Notes: generated by a model from the sequence alone, not told the origin. Shown: positions 1 to 8,531, counted from the stretch's first letter. The stretch: 64,000 bases of DNA from Alteromonas profundi (GCF_010500865.1 NZ_JAAAWN010000003.1:62001-126000), one strand, 5' to 3'. Numbers and translations: made by a program.

Positions 1-414
1 CTCCTGTGGATTAGGAGAAGGAAGCTCGTTTAATGCCCGCTTTAACGCGTCATAGTCTTCCGGTTGCCCACGTAACGCGGCATAGTATGCTGCCATACCT
101 TCAAGTGCGTGACGAAACTCAAGTAAATCAAATTGGGTTTCAGGACGCTTACTTATCATCGCCATTAGCGGGTCTGTCATTGCCGAATTCAAATCGCGAC
201 TGACAAAAGTACCACCGCCTTGTTTGCGCTCTACCAGCCCACGTGCTTGTAAATTACCTATTGCTTCTCGCAACGAAGGGCGTGAAACATCGAACTGCAA
301 AGCGAGTTCTCGCTCTGGAGGCAGCTTTTGTCCTGCCAGTAAGGTGCCATCTAAAATCATGGACTCTAACTGCTCGGTTATAACGTCGGCCAATTTTTTT
401 CGCTGCTGACGCAT
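1..414 (-). CDS. pdhR: Pyruvate dehydrogenase complex repressor PdhR (3' end outside window)
   Basis: GntR/FadR-family transcription factor that in enterobacteria represses the pyruvate dehydrogenase operon and responds to pyruvate. The 138 visible codons, read leftward from ATG at 412-414, encode the N-terminal winged helix with KLPPERELA and SRPSLREAI, then the wing QGGGTFV, and the start of the FCD effector domain ([17 protein letters not shown]). These segments match E. coli PdhR closely. The gene is cut by the left window edge, so the C-terminal metal/effector site cannot be judged. It follows ampE in the same direction, and the aceEF-lpd operon would be expected to the left. A PdhR-like palindrome lies about 78 bp upstream, which fits autoregulation. 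The AAGGA ribosome site sits somewhat far (about 12 nt) from the ATG. Confidence 0.93.
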   Translation of the reverse strand, partial: MRQQRKKLADVITEQLESMILDGTLLAGQKLPPERELALQFDVSRPSLREAIGNLQARGLVERKQGGGTFVSRDLNSAMTDPLMAMISKRPETQFDLLEFRHALEGMAAYYAALRGQPEDYDALKRALNELPSPNPQE

Positions 415-739
415 GCGTAATTCACGTCCTTAAATCTTCAAAGTGCGGTAACTAATACGTAAAGGTATATAAAAAAGGGCTTGCCAGTTAAATTGGTAAT
501 ACCATTTTACCTATACAGTTTAAGCCATGTTGAAAGTCAGGTAAATACTCTCAAGCATAGCAAAGTTATACAGGCTTGCATGATGTTAAGCTTTATTGTT
601 GAATTTGTTGCAAAAAGTGAATGATTTCACACTGGTCTGATGAGGGGAATTAAGTTTACTTAACGAAAGAAACACCTGATCTATAAGTAAAAAAATTATA
701 GACCAAGTGTAGATGCTTAAAAAGTTGTTAATAAAAACC
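415..739. other. Intergenic region between pdhR and ampE
   Basis: About 325 bp without a convincing reading frame. It should carry the leftward pdhR promoter and holds the PdhR-like operator at 492-506. The rest is AT-rich; no clear terminator for ampE is visible. Confidence 0.6.
492..506. promoter_or_regulatory. PdhR-type operator (ATTGGTAATACCATT)
   Basis: The core TTGGT-AA-T-ACCA is close to the known PdhR consensus (ATTGGTnnnACCAAT) and is an imperfect palindrome. It lies between ampE and pdhR, 78 bp upstream of the pdhR start, where an autoregulatory site is expected. The match to consensus is seen; binding is inferred. Confidence 0.72.
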
Positions 740-1615
740 TTACGCTAAGGTGCCTAAAAGCGTTAGAAATGATGTTACCACGACAAGAAAAATGACATTT
801 CTTTTAGCTAATTTTACCAGTACGCTGGGCTCTACACCTGCGTTTTCTGCTTGTTTTTTATGCTCTTCAGGAGAAAGCATTTCGGCGTTAGCTGAAACTG
901 TCGTAAGAAAATCGTAAGCTGCTACATCAAGGGCGAACGCGCCTTTAAGCCACTGGGGTAAAGCTCGGGAGAAGTGCCCCATCATTAACATACCAAAGGC
1001 GGTAATTCTCACGGGAATAAAATCGAGTGCGAACATAAGTCGCGCAGCATTCTCAGCTTGAGGGTGTTGCGTAGCGCAAAACGCGTCGGTGGCACTGCGG
1101 CTTAAACAGTAAAACAACGCTCCTGGGGCGCCAAAAGCAATAAACCAGAGTATTACTGCGGCATAGTGCTGGTAGTTTAGCCACGTAAGATGCTGACCAA
1201 AACTTTGCCCTTCGCCAAGCGCTGTACCATCACTTTTGGGTACACTATTGCAGTGGCCTAGTTGATCGGTATACATACTACAGGCTTGCAGGTCTCCTCG
1301 CTCTGCTGCGTTTAAGAATCGCTTATAGATGCTACGAAGTGTGGGACAACCAATACACACAAATAACACTAAACTTTGCTCAATAAACGTAAAAAAGGCG
1401 CCTAATAAATAGTATTCAATAAGGCCAAGAATCAACGCAGGGGCGATTAACAATAGGTACAACGTAATTGAAGACCCATCGCTTTTTAACCAATCTTTTG
1501 ATGCTGCCCACTCACGATACTGGGCTGCGTAGTATTCAATATGCCACTGCGGCGATTTACCCACCACGCGCTCTAAACTTAATACCAGCAACAAACTCAT
1601 TAAAATCATATTCAC
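740..1615 (-). CDS. ampE: AmpE family inner-membrane protein
   Basis: Polytopic inner-membrane protein of the AmpE/CobD-like family, classically encoded with AmpD and linked to beta-lactamase induction signalling; its biochemical role is not settled. The 291 residues match the family's usual length (about 280). The N-terminal pattern MNMILMSLLLVLSLERVV is typical, followed by hydrophobic segments near residues 50-75, 75-95, 145-170 and a C-terminal anchor around 272-290 (VIFLVVVTSFLTLLG). It follows ampD after 54 bp in the same direction, so the two probably form an ampDE operon running into pdhR. Confidence 0.88.
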   Translation of the reverse strand: MNMILMSLLLVLSLERVVGKSPQWHIEYYAAQYREWAASKDWLKSDGSSITLYLLLIAPALILGLIEYYLLGAFFTFIEQSLVLFVCIGCPTLRSIYKRFLNAAERGDLQACSMYTDQLGHCNSVPKSDGTALGEGQSFGQHLTWLNYQHYAAVILWFIAFGAPGALFYCLSRSATDAFCATQHPQAENAARLMFALDFIPVRITAFGMLMMGHFSRALPQWLKGAFALDVAAYDFLTTVSANAEMLSPEEHKKQAENAGVEPSVLVKLAKRNVIFLVVVTSFLTLLGTLA

Positions 1616-1669
1616 TTTCCTTGCCTATAAGAAACGGAGATTTAGCCGCCGCATCTTATAAATTAGTGG

Positions 1670-2203
1670 TTAAGCATTAATTGCCGTTCTGTATCGTGCC
1701 CAATCAAACGCCACGCCCGGATCGGACTTTCTTCCAGGCGCAATATCATTATGACCTACAATACGCCCTAAAGAGATCCGAGGATAGCGTTGGCGTATAA
1801 AACGGGTAACATCGGTAAGAGCCTGATATTGTTCCTGTGTATAGGCCAAATCGTCTGTACCCTCTAACTCTATACCGATAGAAAAATCGTTACATCTATG
1901 TCTACCTTGAAAAGTGGAAACCCCTGCATGCCAAGCCCGTTGATTAAATGGAACAAATTGCTCTACTTCACCGCTACGGTAAATAACACAATGGGCTGAC
2001 ACCCTGATATGGGCAATATGCTGATAAAATGGATGGGCGTTAGGGTCTAATTTACCGGTGAAAAACTTACGGATATCACTGCTACCAAATTGTTTTGGCG
2101 GTAACGAGATGTTGTGAATAACCAGCAAATCAATATCGCTTTCGTCGGGTCTAGCATCAAAATGCGGGCAATCAATTTGTTTCGCTTTTTCGTATAACAC
2201 CAT
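1670..2203 (-). CDS. ampD: 1,6-anhydro-N-acetylmuramyl-L-alanine amidase AmpD
   Basis: Cytoplasmic zinc amidase that removes the stem peptide from anhydro-muropeptides during cell-wall recycling. The 177-residue protein is a complete amidase_2 domain. His30 in LLVIHNIS and the C-terminal GHNDIAPGRKSDPG segment supply the expected zinc ligands (His, His, Asp), and WHAGVSTFQGR is the substrate-loop signature. The start ATG at 2203 gives the normal N-terminus without a signal peptide. It is divergent from the aspartyl-protease gene, with a 143-bp shared promoter interval, and is followed by ampE. In other bacteria loss of AmpD derepresses AmpC; no ampC or ampR is visible here, so recycling is the likely job. 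Confidence 0.95.
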   Translation of the reverse strand: MVLYEKAKQIDCPHFDARPDESDIDLLVIHNISLPPKQFGSSDIRKFFTGKLDPNAHPFYQHIAHIRVSAHCVIYRSGEVEQFVPFNQRAWHAGVSTFQGRHRCNDFSIGIELEGTDDLAYTQEQYQALTDVTRFIRQRYPRISLGRIVGHNDIAPGRKSDPGVAFDWARYRTAINA

Positions 2204-2346
2204 GGTTATTGATTTTTCTATGATTTGTCTTCATTTATACTAGTGTGACACTGGTTAGATTGCGGCACAAGGCAAGGCAGAAACCAAAATAGCCGCCTTA
2301 CGGTGATTAATTCCAACAAACTCAAGCAAGGCGAGCAAAAATAAAA

Positions 2347-2865
2347 ATGGATAAAGGTGACGTACATACCGGTTCAGCCGGAAAGTGGATGGTGGTACTA
2401 GCATGGGTCTGTGGTTTGTCGCTGCTGGTGTTTGTATTCTCTGATTTATTAGAAAAACAGGTAAACCCTAATAGCGAACCGCAATCTAAACGAATAGGCT
2501 CGCAAACGGAAGTACGGCTAAAGCAAAACCGACAAGGGCACTATGTAACCAGTGGCTTCATTAACGGCGAAGAAGTCGTGTTTCTGGTAGACACAGGTGC
2601 CACCGATGTGGCTGTACCGGCCCACTTAGCAACACGGCTAAACCTAACCCCTGGTCGTCAAGGCATGGCAAGTACCGCAAATGGCCTTGTACGGGTAGCC
2701 GAATCGCGTATTAACACGTTACGTATTGGCGACATCGTCATCAATAATGTAAAAGCTAACCTTAACCCCGGTATGCAAGATGACCATATTCTGCTTGGAA
2801 TGAGTGTTTTAAAACAATTAGAGTTTACTCAGCGCGGAGAATGGTTAATATTGCGTACCCTTTAA
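2347..2865 (+). CDS. Membrane-anchored retropepsin-like aspartic protease (clan AA, TIGR02281 type)
   Basis: Single-domain aspartic protease homologue of 172 residues. An N-terminal membrane anchor spans about residues 14-33 (WMVVLAWVCGLSLLVFVFS) and is followed by a short linker. The retropepsin fold carries the catalytic motif LVDTGATDVAVP near residues 80-91 and the later hydrophobic ILLGMSVL flap-end motif near 148. One DTG per chain implies an active homodimer, as in retroviral proteases. Family members are described as periplasmic or membrane-facing proteins of unknown substrate. It lies 18 bp before nadC and may be co-transcribed with it, though no functional link is evident. Confidence 0.85.
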   Translation: MDKGDVHTGSAGKWMVVLAWVCGLSLLVFVFSDLLEKQVNPNSEPQSKRIGSQTEVRLKQNRQGHYVTSGFINGEEVVFLVDTGATDVAVPAHLATRLNLTPGRQGMASTANGLVRVAESRINTLRIGDIVINNVKANLNPGMQDDHILLGMSVLKQLEFTQRGEWLILRTL

Positions 2866-2883
2866 ATAAAGACTGCGATAAAG

Positions 2884-3747
2884 ATGACATCACCGGACAT
2901 TCAGGCCATTCGCGAACAGGTTTCGCAGGCGCTTATTGAAGATTTAGGTGGCGAATTAAACGCCACAAACGATATTACCGCTAACCTTATCGATGAAGAC
3001 GCGAGCGCCAAGGCGACAATTCTCACCCGTGAAGCGTGTGTGGTGTGTGGTGTTGCTTGGGTAAATCAGGCGTTTGCGATAATTGACCCTTCGGTATCGC
3101 TTACCTGGCACGTACAAGATGGGCAGCACTGCAAAGCGGATACATTATTGGTGAGCTTATCGGGTTCCGCCCGGGCCATTTTAACTGCCGAACGTACAGC
3201 ATTAAACTTCCTTCAAACCCTTTCAGGTACGGCTACCACAACTGCGTTTTACGCCAACTTATTAGCGGGCAGTGAAACTAAAATTCTGGATACCCGGAAA
3301 ACACTACCGGGGCTAAGGTTGGCACAAAAGTATGCCGTACGCTGCGGCGGCGGGCAAAATCATCGTATTGGCTTATTCGATGCCTTTTTAATTAAAGAAA
3401 ACCATATTTTCTCCTGTGGTGGCATTAATAAAGCCATTACCCGTGCTAAAGCAATGATGCCGGGCACGCCGGTTGAAGTAGAAGTAGAAAACATGGATGA
3501 GCTTACGTTAGCACTTGATGCAGGCGCTGACATTATCATGTTAGATAATTTTACCAACGAACAGATCCAACAGGCAGTAGCCATAACAAACAAGCGCAGT
3601 AAACTTGAAGTGTCAGGAAATATTACCGATGAGCGACTTGCTTCGTTAGCGGGATTAGGGGTGGACTACATCTCTTCTGGCGCGCTCACCAAGCATGTGC
3701 ACGCCATTGATTTATCACTTCGAATAAGTATGAATGATAATAACTAG
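2884..3747 (+). CDS. nadC: Nicotinate-nucleotide pyrophosphorylase (quinolinate phosphoribosyltransferase)
   Basis: Converts quinolinate and PRPP to nicotinate mononucleotide with release of CO2 in de novo NAD synthesis; cytoplasmic dimer. The 287 residues span the whole family length (E. coli 297). Visible signatures are GDITANLI-like DITANL near residue 29, the active-site segment ILDTRKTLPGLRLAQKYAV, CGGGQNHRIGLFDAFLIKENH, and the PRPP/phosphate-binding C-terminal part DAGADIIMLDNF and VSGNITDERL. ATG at 2884 is preceded by a weak purine tract. It is the usual neighbour of the ampD and pil genes in gammaproteobacteria. Confidence 0.97.
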   Translation: MTSPDIQAIREQVSQALIEDLGGELNATNDITANLIDEDASAKATILTREACVVCGVAWVNQAFAIIDPSVSLTWHVQDGQHCKADTLLVSLSGSARAILTAERTALNFLQTLSGTATTTAFYANLLAGSETKILDTRKTLPGLRLAQKYAVRCGGGQNHRIGLFDAFLIKENHIFSCGGINKAITRAKAMMPGTPVEVEVENMDELTLALDAGADIIMLDNFTNEQIQQAVAITNKRSKLEVSGNITDERLASLAGLGVDYISSGALTKHVHAIDLSLRISMNDNN

Positions 3748-3757
3748 TCTACTTTAT

Positions 3758-3778
3758 TGAGGGATACCCCATCCCTCA
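3758..3778 (+). terminator. Hairpin downstream of nadC
   Basis: TGAGGGAT and ATCCCTCA form a perfect 8-bp stem with a 5-nt loop 10 bp after the nadC stop. There is no following T-run, so it may be a stability hairpin or a weak terminator. Confidence 0.45.
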
Positions 3779-4060
3779 CCTTCTGTGTTATCCCCCTCGA
3801 CAAAGCATATTTATGGGCCTAAAAGCTCAATAGGGTTTGTATAAGTATACGAAAGTTCAATGGCTTGCGTATACCTAGCCATATCTAATAGGGTCATGCT
3901 CGAAAAACAAGACACCGGTATAATTTCTGATACTTGTCAGTTTGCGATTGCATTCTATACTGATAACCAAGTACCGGGGCCGTTCACCGACGACTCAGGT
4001 ATAAACGTTAACTTGAACACGACTTTAATTTTGCGTGATATACACGTCCCGGAGAAAACA
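3779..4060 (+). promoter_or_regulatory. Leader and promoter region of pilA
   Basis: About 280 bp between the nadC hairpin and pilA. An exact TATAAT lies at 3919-3924, followed by a leader of roughly 130 nt up to the pilA ribosome site (GGAG at 4051-4054). No good -35 box stands 16-18 bp upstream, and I could not find the GG-N10-GC core of a sigma-54 promoter, which drives pilA in several relatives. The upstream in-frame codons before 4061 do not look like protein. Confidence 0.4.
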
Positions 4061-4489
4061 ATGAAAAACATGAACACTAAGAACCAACAAGGTTTTACCC
4101 TAATCGAATTAATGATTGTTGTTGCAATCATCGGTATTCTTGCGGCAATCGCACTACCTGCGTACCAAAACTACACAGAAAAAGCTAAGTTTACTGAAGT
4201 GACCAATGCAACAGCAGCGGCAAAAACAGCGGTAGAAATTTGTGCACAAACCACAGGAGCGTTGACTTCATGTGACGGTGGCGCAAGTGGTGTACCCGCA
4301 GATATTGACAACTCAAGCGATACCAGCTTAGTGGGCCTAAAAACTGTTGACGGCGTTATTACTGCCACGGCATCAGGCGACTCAGGCATTACTGATGGTA
4401 CAAATGCCGCCACATATAAACTAACACCAACCCTTGCTAATGGCCGTGTTACATGGGCTACTGCTTGTACCCCAACTACACTTTGCTAA
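4061..4489 (+). CDS. pilA: Type IV major pilin PilA (type IVa prepilin)
   Basis: Prepilin of 142 residues. The start is set at ATG 4061, preceded by GGAG with a 6-nt gap; it gives a short basic leader of 11 residues and the prepilin-peptidase site G11|F12 in [17 protein letters not shown]. Glu16 is Glu5 of the mature pilin, needed for assembly. After the N-terminal hydrophobic helix come a variable globular domain with Cys61 and Cys71 and a C-terminal pair Cys136/Cys142, the last residue of the protein; two disulfides are likely. The globular part is Ala/Thr/Gly-rich, as in small marine pilins. It is followed by its own terminator, separating it from pilC and pilD. Confidence 0.93.
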   Translation: MKNMNTKNQQGFTLIELMIVVAIIGILAAIALPAYQNYTEKAKFTEVTNATAAAKTAVEICAQTTGALTSCDGGASGVPADIDNSSDTSLVGLKTVDGVITATASGDSGITDGTNAATYKLTPTLANGRVTWATACTPTTLC

Positions 4490-4509
4490 ACGAACACCCA
4501 ATTTGAACC

Positions 4510-4536
4510 AAAGCCCAGTTTTCACTGGGCTTTGTT
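4510..4536 (+). terminator. Rho-independent terminator after pilA
   Basis: A 10-bp perfect stem (AAAGCCCAGT / ACTGGGCTTT) with a TTTC loop starts 20 bp past the pilA stop. It has a short T-rich tail (TTTGTTGT) and separates the highly expressed pilin from pilC. Confidence 0.8.
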
Positions 4537-4578
4537 GTCTCTACACTAGGTGTATGCAATTTACGGAGTAGCGCAGTA

Positions 4579-5790
4579 ATGGCGAAGGCAGCAACCACAT
4601 TTACTTGGCAAGGAAAAGATCGCCAAGGAAATAGCAGAAAAGGGGAAATTTCCGCAGTAACCCTCGCTGAAGCGAAAAACCTACTTCGTCGGCAGGGAAT
4701 ATCGGCCAATAAAGTTAAAAAACTAAGCACACCTCTGTTTGGCCGTGGGGGCCAAAAAATTGTCGCTGCCGACATTTCAGTCATGTCACGCCAAATTGCC
4801 ACCATGTTAGCGGCCGGCGTTACCCTTATACAATCGCTAGATATGATAGCGCAAGGCCATGCTAAGGCCACAATGCGTAAATTACTTCATGAAATAACCG
4901 ACGAAGTTAAGTCTGGGAACCCACTATCAAGCGCCTTAAGAAAACACCCCGATTATTTTGACGATCTCTATTGCGATTTAGTTTACACAGGCGAACAATC
5001 CGGAGCGCTTGAAACTATCTACGATAGGATCGCCACTTACAAAGAAAAAGCCGAAGCCCTAAAGTCGAAAATAAAAAAGGCCATGTTCTACCCGATTGCC
5101 GTGGTGGTAGTGGCCTTTATTGTTACCACTATTTTGTTGGTGTTTGTGGTTCCTCAGTTTGAAGAAATATTCAGTAGCTTTGGCGCTGAACTTCCCGCCT
5201 TTACACAATTTGTATTGGCAATCTCTCGGTTTGTTCAAGACTTTGGCGTGTTTATCGCCATAGGCGCCACCGCTGCGGCTATGTTATTTATTCGAGCACA
5301 TAAGAAAAGCCAGAAGCTTCGGGACAACGTTGATAAGAATATTTTAAAAACCCCGGTAGTAGGTGAAATTCTAAAAAAAGCCAGTATTGCTCGCTTTACG
5401 CGCACACTGGCTACCACCTTTGCTGCGGGGGTGCCTCTTATTGGCGCGCTGGAATCGGCGGCGGGAGCCTCTGGCAATGCAGTATATCGAGATGCCATAT
5501 TATTTATGCGCAAAGAGGTAGCAGGCGGTATGCCCATGCATGTAGCCATGCGTGCAACAAACGTATTTCCGGATATGGTGACGCAAATGATAGCCATTGG
5601 TGAAGAGTCTGGCGCGGTGGATGAAATGCTAAGTAAAATAGCCACCATTTACGAAGCCGAAGTAGACGATATGGTAGACGGGCTTACTAGCCTATTAGAG
5701 CCTATGATCATGGCGGTTCTCGGGGTGGTAATCGGTGGGCTCATTGTTGCTATGTACCTCCCTATATTTCAGATGGGTAATGTGGTGTAA
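4579..5790 (+). CDS. pilC: Type IV pilus inner-membrane platform protein PilC
   Basis: Polytopic core of the pilus assembly platform (GspF/PilC family), which couples the PilB/PilT ATPases to pilin addition and removal. The 403 residues equal the usual family length. Two repeated T2SSF cytoplasmic domains lie at about 70-195 and 270-395, each with the typical GxxLxxAL and TGEQSGAL / IGEESGAV motifs. Membrane segments lie near 172-194, 222-240 and 376-400. Start ATG 4579 follows ACGGAG. It comes directly after pilA, without the pilB ATPase gene that usually stands between them, and precedes pilD. Confidence 0.94.
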   Translation: MAKAATTFTWQGKDRQGNSRKGEISAVTLAEAKNLLRRQGISANKVKKLSTPLFGRGGQKIVAADISVMSRQIATMLAAGVTLIQSLDMIAQGHAKATMRKLLHEITDEVKSGNPLSSALRKHPDYFDDLYCDLVYTGEQSGALETIYDRIATYKEKAEALKSKIKKAMFYPIAVVVVAFIVTTILLVFVVPQFEEIFSSFGAELPAFTQFVLAISRFVQDFGVFIAIGATAAAMLFIRAHKKSQKLRDNVDKNILKTPVVGEILKKASIARFTRTLATTFAAGVPLIGALESAAGASGNAVYRDAILFMRKEVAGGMPMHVAMRATNVFPDMVTQMIAIGEESGAVDEMLSKIATIYEAEVDDMVDGLTSLLEPMIMAVLGVVIGGLIVAMYLPIFQMGNVV

Positions 5791-5889
5791 CACACCAAAG
5801 CTTTTGTAAACTACGGGCTGATAAAATACAGTTGCACGCGCTAGCGTGATTTTGACATCATAAATAAAAAATAAAGAGACTCTTATCCT

Positions 5890-6765
5890 ATGGAAGCGGT
5901 TATTTCAGTAAGCCAGCTTTACCCTTCTTTTTTCTATTGCCTCGTTTTCATTATTAGTTTGATGATTGGAAGCTTTTTAAATGTGGTTATTCATCGTCTT
6001 CCTATTATGATGGAAAATAGCTGGAAGGAGGAATACGCCAGCTATTTTAATAAAGAGCATAGCCCTGCCCAAACAACGCCGTACAACTTAATAAAACCTG
6101 ATAGCACCTGCCCACAATGTGGCCATCGTATACGTGCGTGGGAAAATATTCCTGTGTTTAGCTACCTTTTTCTCAAAGGCAAATGCGCAAATTGCAAAGC
6201 GCCCATCTCTATTCGATACCCCCTTGTTGAGCTTTTTACCGCCATAGTGAGCACCTTTGTCGCCGTATTCTATGGCCCTACGCCCGCGGCATTATGGGCC
6301 ATAGTGTTTACCTACCTATTAGTGGCGTTGTTATTCATTGATTTAGACAAAATGTTGTTACCTGACCAACTTACCTTGCCTTTGTTATGGTTAGGTTTAT
6401 TACTAAGTACCCAAAGTATCTTTGTTGATATGCAGTCTTCCATTATTGGTGCCGCCGCCGGGTATATGACCCTATGGAGCGTATACTGGCTATTTAAGTT
6501 GCTTACCGGCAAGGACGGTATGGGTTATGGCGATTTCAAGCTATTGGCGGCGCTTGGAGCCTTTACTGGGTGGCAGGGCTTACCTATTATCATATTACTG
6601 TCTTCGGTCGTAGGTGCTCTTGCAGGCCTGGCTATTATGGTAGTTCAAAATAAAGGCAAGTCATTAGCTATTCCCTTTGGCCCCTATCTTGCCGTTGCAG
6701 GTTGGATTACCTTACTGTACAAAGATAGCATTACAGACACCTATATTAGTTGGATAATGGGATAA
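5890..6765 (+). CDS. pilD: Prepilin peptidase / N-methyltransferase PilD
   Basis: Integral membrane aspartic protease that cleaves type IV prepilins and pseudopilins and N-methylates the new N-terminus. The 291-residue protein has the N-terminal membrane segment with SLMIGSFLNVVIHRLP. The cytoplasmic zinc-binding loop has CPQCGH and CANC (two Cys-x-x-Cys pairs). The two catalytic aspartates are in LFIDLDKMLLPD and GMGYGDFKLL (GxGD type), among about eight hydrophobic segments. It is likely needed for PilA (4061) and any type II secretion pseudopilins. The stop overlaps the coaE start by one base (TAATG), implying translational coupling. Confidence 0.95.
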   Translation: MEAVISVSQLYPSFFYCLVFIISLMIGSFLNVVIHRLPIMMENSWKEEYASYFNKEHSPAQTTPYNLIKPDSTCPQCGHRIRAWENIPVFSYLFLKGKCANCKAPISIRYPLVELFTAIVSTFVAVFYGPTPAALWAIVFTYLLVALLFIDLDKMLLPDQLTLPLLWLGLLLSTQSIFVDMQSSIIGAAAGYMTLWSVYWLFKLLTGKDGMGYGDFKLLAALGAFTGWQGLPIIILLSSVVGALAGLAIMVVQNKGKSLAIPFGPYLAVAGWITLLYKDSITDTYISWIMG

Positions 6766-7376
6766 TGAGTAATGCAATTGTAGTAGGGTTAACGGGGGGC
6801 ATTGGCAGTGGCAAGAGCGCTGCTACCGACGCATTTGCGCAGTTAGGCATTGATATTATAGATGCCGATCAAGTGGCAAGAGATGTAGTAGCAAAAGGAA
6901 GTGAGGGGTTAACCCAAATTGCCGCTCATTTTGGCAGCAATATCTTATTAGCATCCGGCGAACTTGATAGAGCCGCGCTGCGAGAGCACGTCTTTCAGCA
7001 TGAAGATGAAAAACAGTGGTTGAATAACCTACTCCACCCTATGATACGCGCTCGAATGCTTGCATTAATTGCCTCGTCTACGAGTGGTTATTGTATTTTG
7101 TCCGTCCCCCTTTTAGTGGAAAACAATATGACGGCGATGTGTAAGCGCGTTATTGTTGTCGACTGCCCTGAAAGTACGCAAATGGCACGGGCGATGACAA
7201 GAGATGGCAGTTCGAAACAAACCATTGCTAATATCATGGCATCGCAGGCAAGCAGGGAAACGCGGTTAGCTGCGGCCGACGATGTGCTACATAATACCGG
7301 TTCACTTGAGAATCTACACAAGCAAGTTAGCGCATTACATCAACACTACCTTGAAATCTTCTGTTTAAACGAGTAA
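6765..7376 (+). CDS. coaE: Dephospho-CoA kinase
   Basis: Phosphorylates the 3'-hydroxyl of the ribose of dephospho-CoA in the last step of CoA synthesis. The protein of 203 residues starts MSNAIVVGLTGGIGSGKSA, a P-loop near residues 9-17. DADQVARDVV and the later LLHPMIRARM and VPLLVENN segments are CoaE signatures. ATG 6765 is preferred over the in-frame TTG at 6750 because it forms the TAATG junction with pilD. The pilD-coaE-zapD-yacG order is conserved in many gammaproteobacteria. Confidence 0.95.
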   Translation: MSNAIVVGLTGGIGSGKSAATDAFAQLGIDIIDADQVARDVVAKGSEGLTQIAAHFGSNILLASGELDRAALREHVFQHEDEKQWLNNLLHPMIRARMLALIASSTSGYCILSVPLLVENNMTAMCKRVIVVDCPESTQMARAMTRDGSSKQTIANIMASQASRETRLAAADDVLHNTGSLENLHKQVSALHQHYLEIFCLNE

Positions 7377-7506
7377 AAAAGCTACAACCGCAACTTTTTT
7401 GCTGTTTATTTGTCCAAATCTTTAAATCAACGCCTATGTAGACTTGGCTTACATCTATACATGCATTAGGCTTTACCGCTAAGTAATTGTGTTTTAAAGG
7501 ATATCC

Positions 7507-8259
7507 ATGAGCGAAGCTGTATTCGAATTTCCGTTGAAGGAAAAAGTGCGTAACTATCTGCGCGTTGAGCAGCTTCTTGGGCAGTTAAAAGCGACCTCGA
7601 AACATGACGACACTCATTTACAGCTGGTGTTTTTCGAGCAGTTGTTTGAGCTATTAGATTTAATTGAGCGGTTAGATTTACGCTCAGATATGAACAAAGA
7701 CCTCGATGCCCATGAGAAAAATTTAGTTTATTGGTCACAGCATCCTAAAATTGATAGCACAGCACTGGATCAAGCGCTAAAAACCATTCTTTCACTTAAA
7801 CGTAAGCTAAAAACCGAACGTCGGTTTGGGAGCGAGTTAAAAGAAGACAAGTTACTGAGCAGTATTCGTCAGCGCTTTGCCATTCCAGGAGGCGCGTGCA
7901 GCTTCGATCTACCTAACCTACACTTTTGGGTACAGCAACCGGCGGCTACACGCCAAGCTGAAATCGCCGCATGGTTAGATACCCTTGCGGTTCTTGATGA
8001 CACCCTAGCCGTTAGCTTGTCGTTTATACGTGAGCGCGGACAGTTTAAAACCACTACTGCGGAGAATGGCTTTTATCAGGGTGTGGCCGAAGATAAGAAT
8101 GAACTTATACGTATTCGCTGTCGAATAGATGAAGGTTACTACCCTACCCTAAGTGGAAATAAATATCGCTATGCTTTGCGCTTTCTATGGTTTGCACCTA
8201 GCGAAAATCAAGCGTCGTCAGTGGAAACAGATATACAGTTTATGCTGGCAGCCTGTTAA
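7507..8259 (+). CDS. zapD: Cell division protein ZapD
   Basis: Cytoplasmic FtsZ-bundling protein that cross-links FtsZ filaments and helps Z-ring assembly. The 250 residues match the family length and open with the typical FEFPLKEKVRNYLRVEQL, followed by a mostly helical N-terminal half and a C-terminal beta domain (ALRFLWFAP near 221-229). Start ATG 7507 is preceded by AAAGGA. It sits between coaE and yacG as usual, and its partner FtsZ is encoded at 14947-16113 in this window. Confidence 0.93.
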   Translation: MSEAVFEFPLKEKVRNYLRVEQLLGQLKATSKHDDTHLQLVFFEQLFELLDLIERLDLRSDMNKDLDAHEKNLVYWSQHPKIDSTALDQALKTILSLKRKLKTERRFGSELKEDKLLSSIRQRFAIPGGACSFDLPNLHFWVQQPAATRQAEIAAWLDTLAVLDDTLAVSLSFIRERGQFKTTTAENGFYQGVAEDKNELIRIRCRIDEGYYPTLSGNKYRYALRFLWFAPSENQASSVETDIQFMLAAC

Positions 8260-8294
8260 ACTAGCTTACAGCTAACGTTTACTAGGAGCACGCG

Positions 8295-8522
8295 ATGGAA
8301 GTAACCTGTCCTATTTATTCAAAACTCGTGCCATGGAATGACCAGAGTACTTATCGTCCCTTTTGCAGCAAAAAGTGCCAACTTATCGATTTAGGTGAGT
8401 GGGCCAGTGAAGAGCGCACAATAGCCGCCAAGCCAGCAGAAGATGACACCCCAAAGGATATTGACATAGAAGAGATTGAAGCCATGTTAGCGCAGCAATC
8501 TGACGACTTCTTTAAACATTAA
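8295..8522 (+). CDS. yacG: DNA gyrase inhibitor YacG, with an altered zinc-binding motif
   Basis: Small zinc protein known in E. coli to bind GyrB and block its DNA binding. The 75 residues contain the family core [20 protein letters not shown], near residues 22-41. The first zinc pair is normally Cys-Pro-x-Cys-Gly-Lys; here it reads CPIYSK, so the second of four Cys ligands is Tyr8 (codon TAT, one base from TGT) and the next Gly is Ser. Cys5 and the FCSKKC pair remain. Ribosome site AGGAG stands 7 nt before ATG 8295. The gene is complete, and either zinc binding uses three Cys or the site is impaired. Operon with zapD is likely (35-bp gap). Confidence 0.88.
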   Translation: MEVTCPIYSKLVPWNDQSTYRPFCSKKCQLIDLGEWASEERTIAAKPAEDDTPKDIDIEEIEAMLAQQSDDFFKH

Positions 8523-8531
8523 AGGATGACA

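Noticed and set aside
3830-3960. Sigma-54 promoter for pilA
   Set aside because: No GG-N10-GC pair with acceptable flanks was found.
3860-4060. A 67-codon in-frame upstream extension of pilA
   Set aside because: A class III prepilin leader is short; ATG 4061 has a ribosome site and gives the expected G|F cleavage, whereas the extension has neither.
5835-5853. CACGC-GCTA-GCGTG palindrome after pilC
   Set aside because: Only five base pairs beyond the loop and a weak tail; not enough for a terminator call.
7375-7404. Terminator after coaE (AAAAAAG ... CTTTTTT)
   Set aside because: The stem has one G-C pair and a 12-nt loop, too weak to call.
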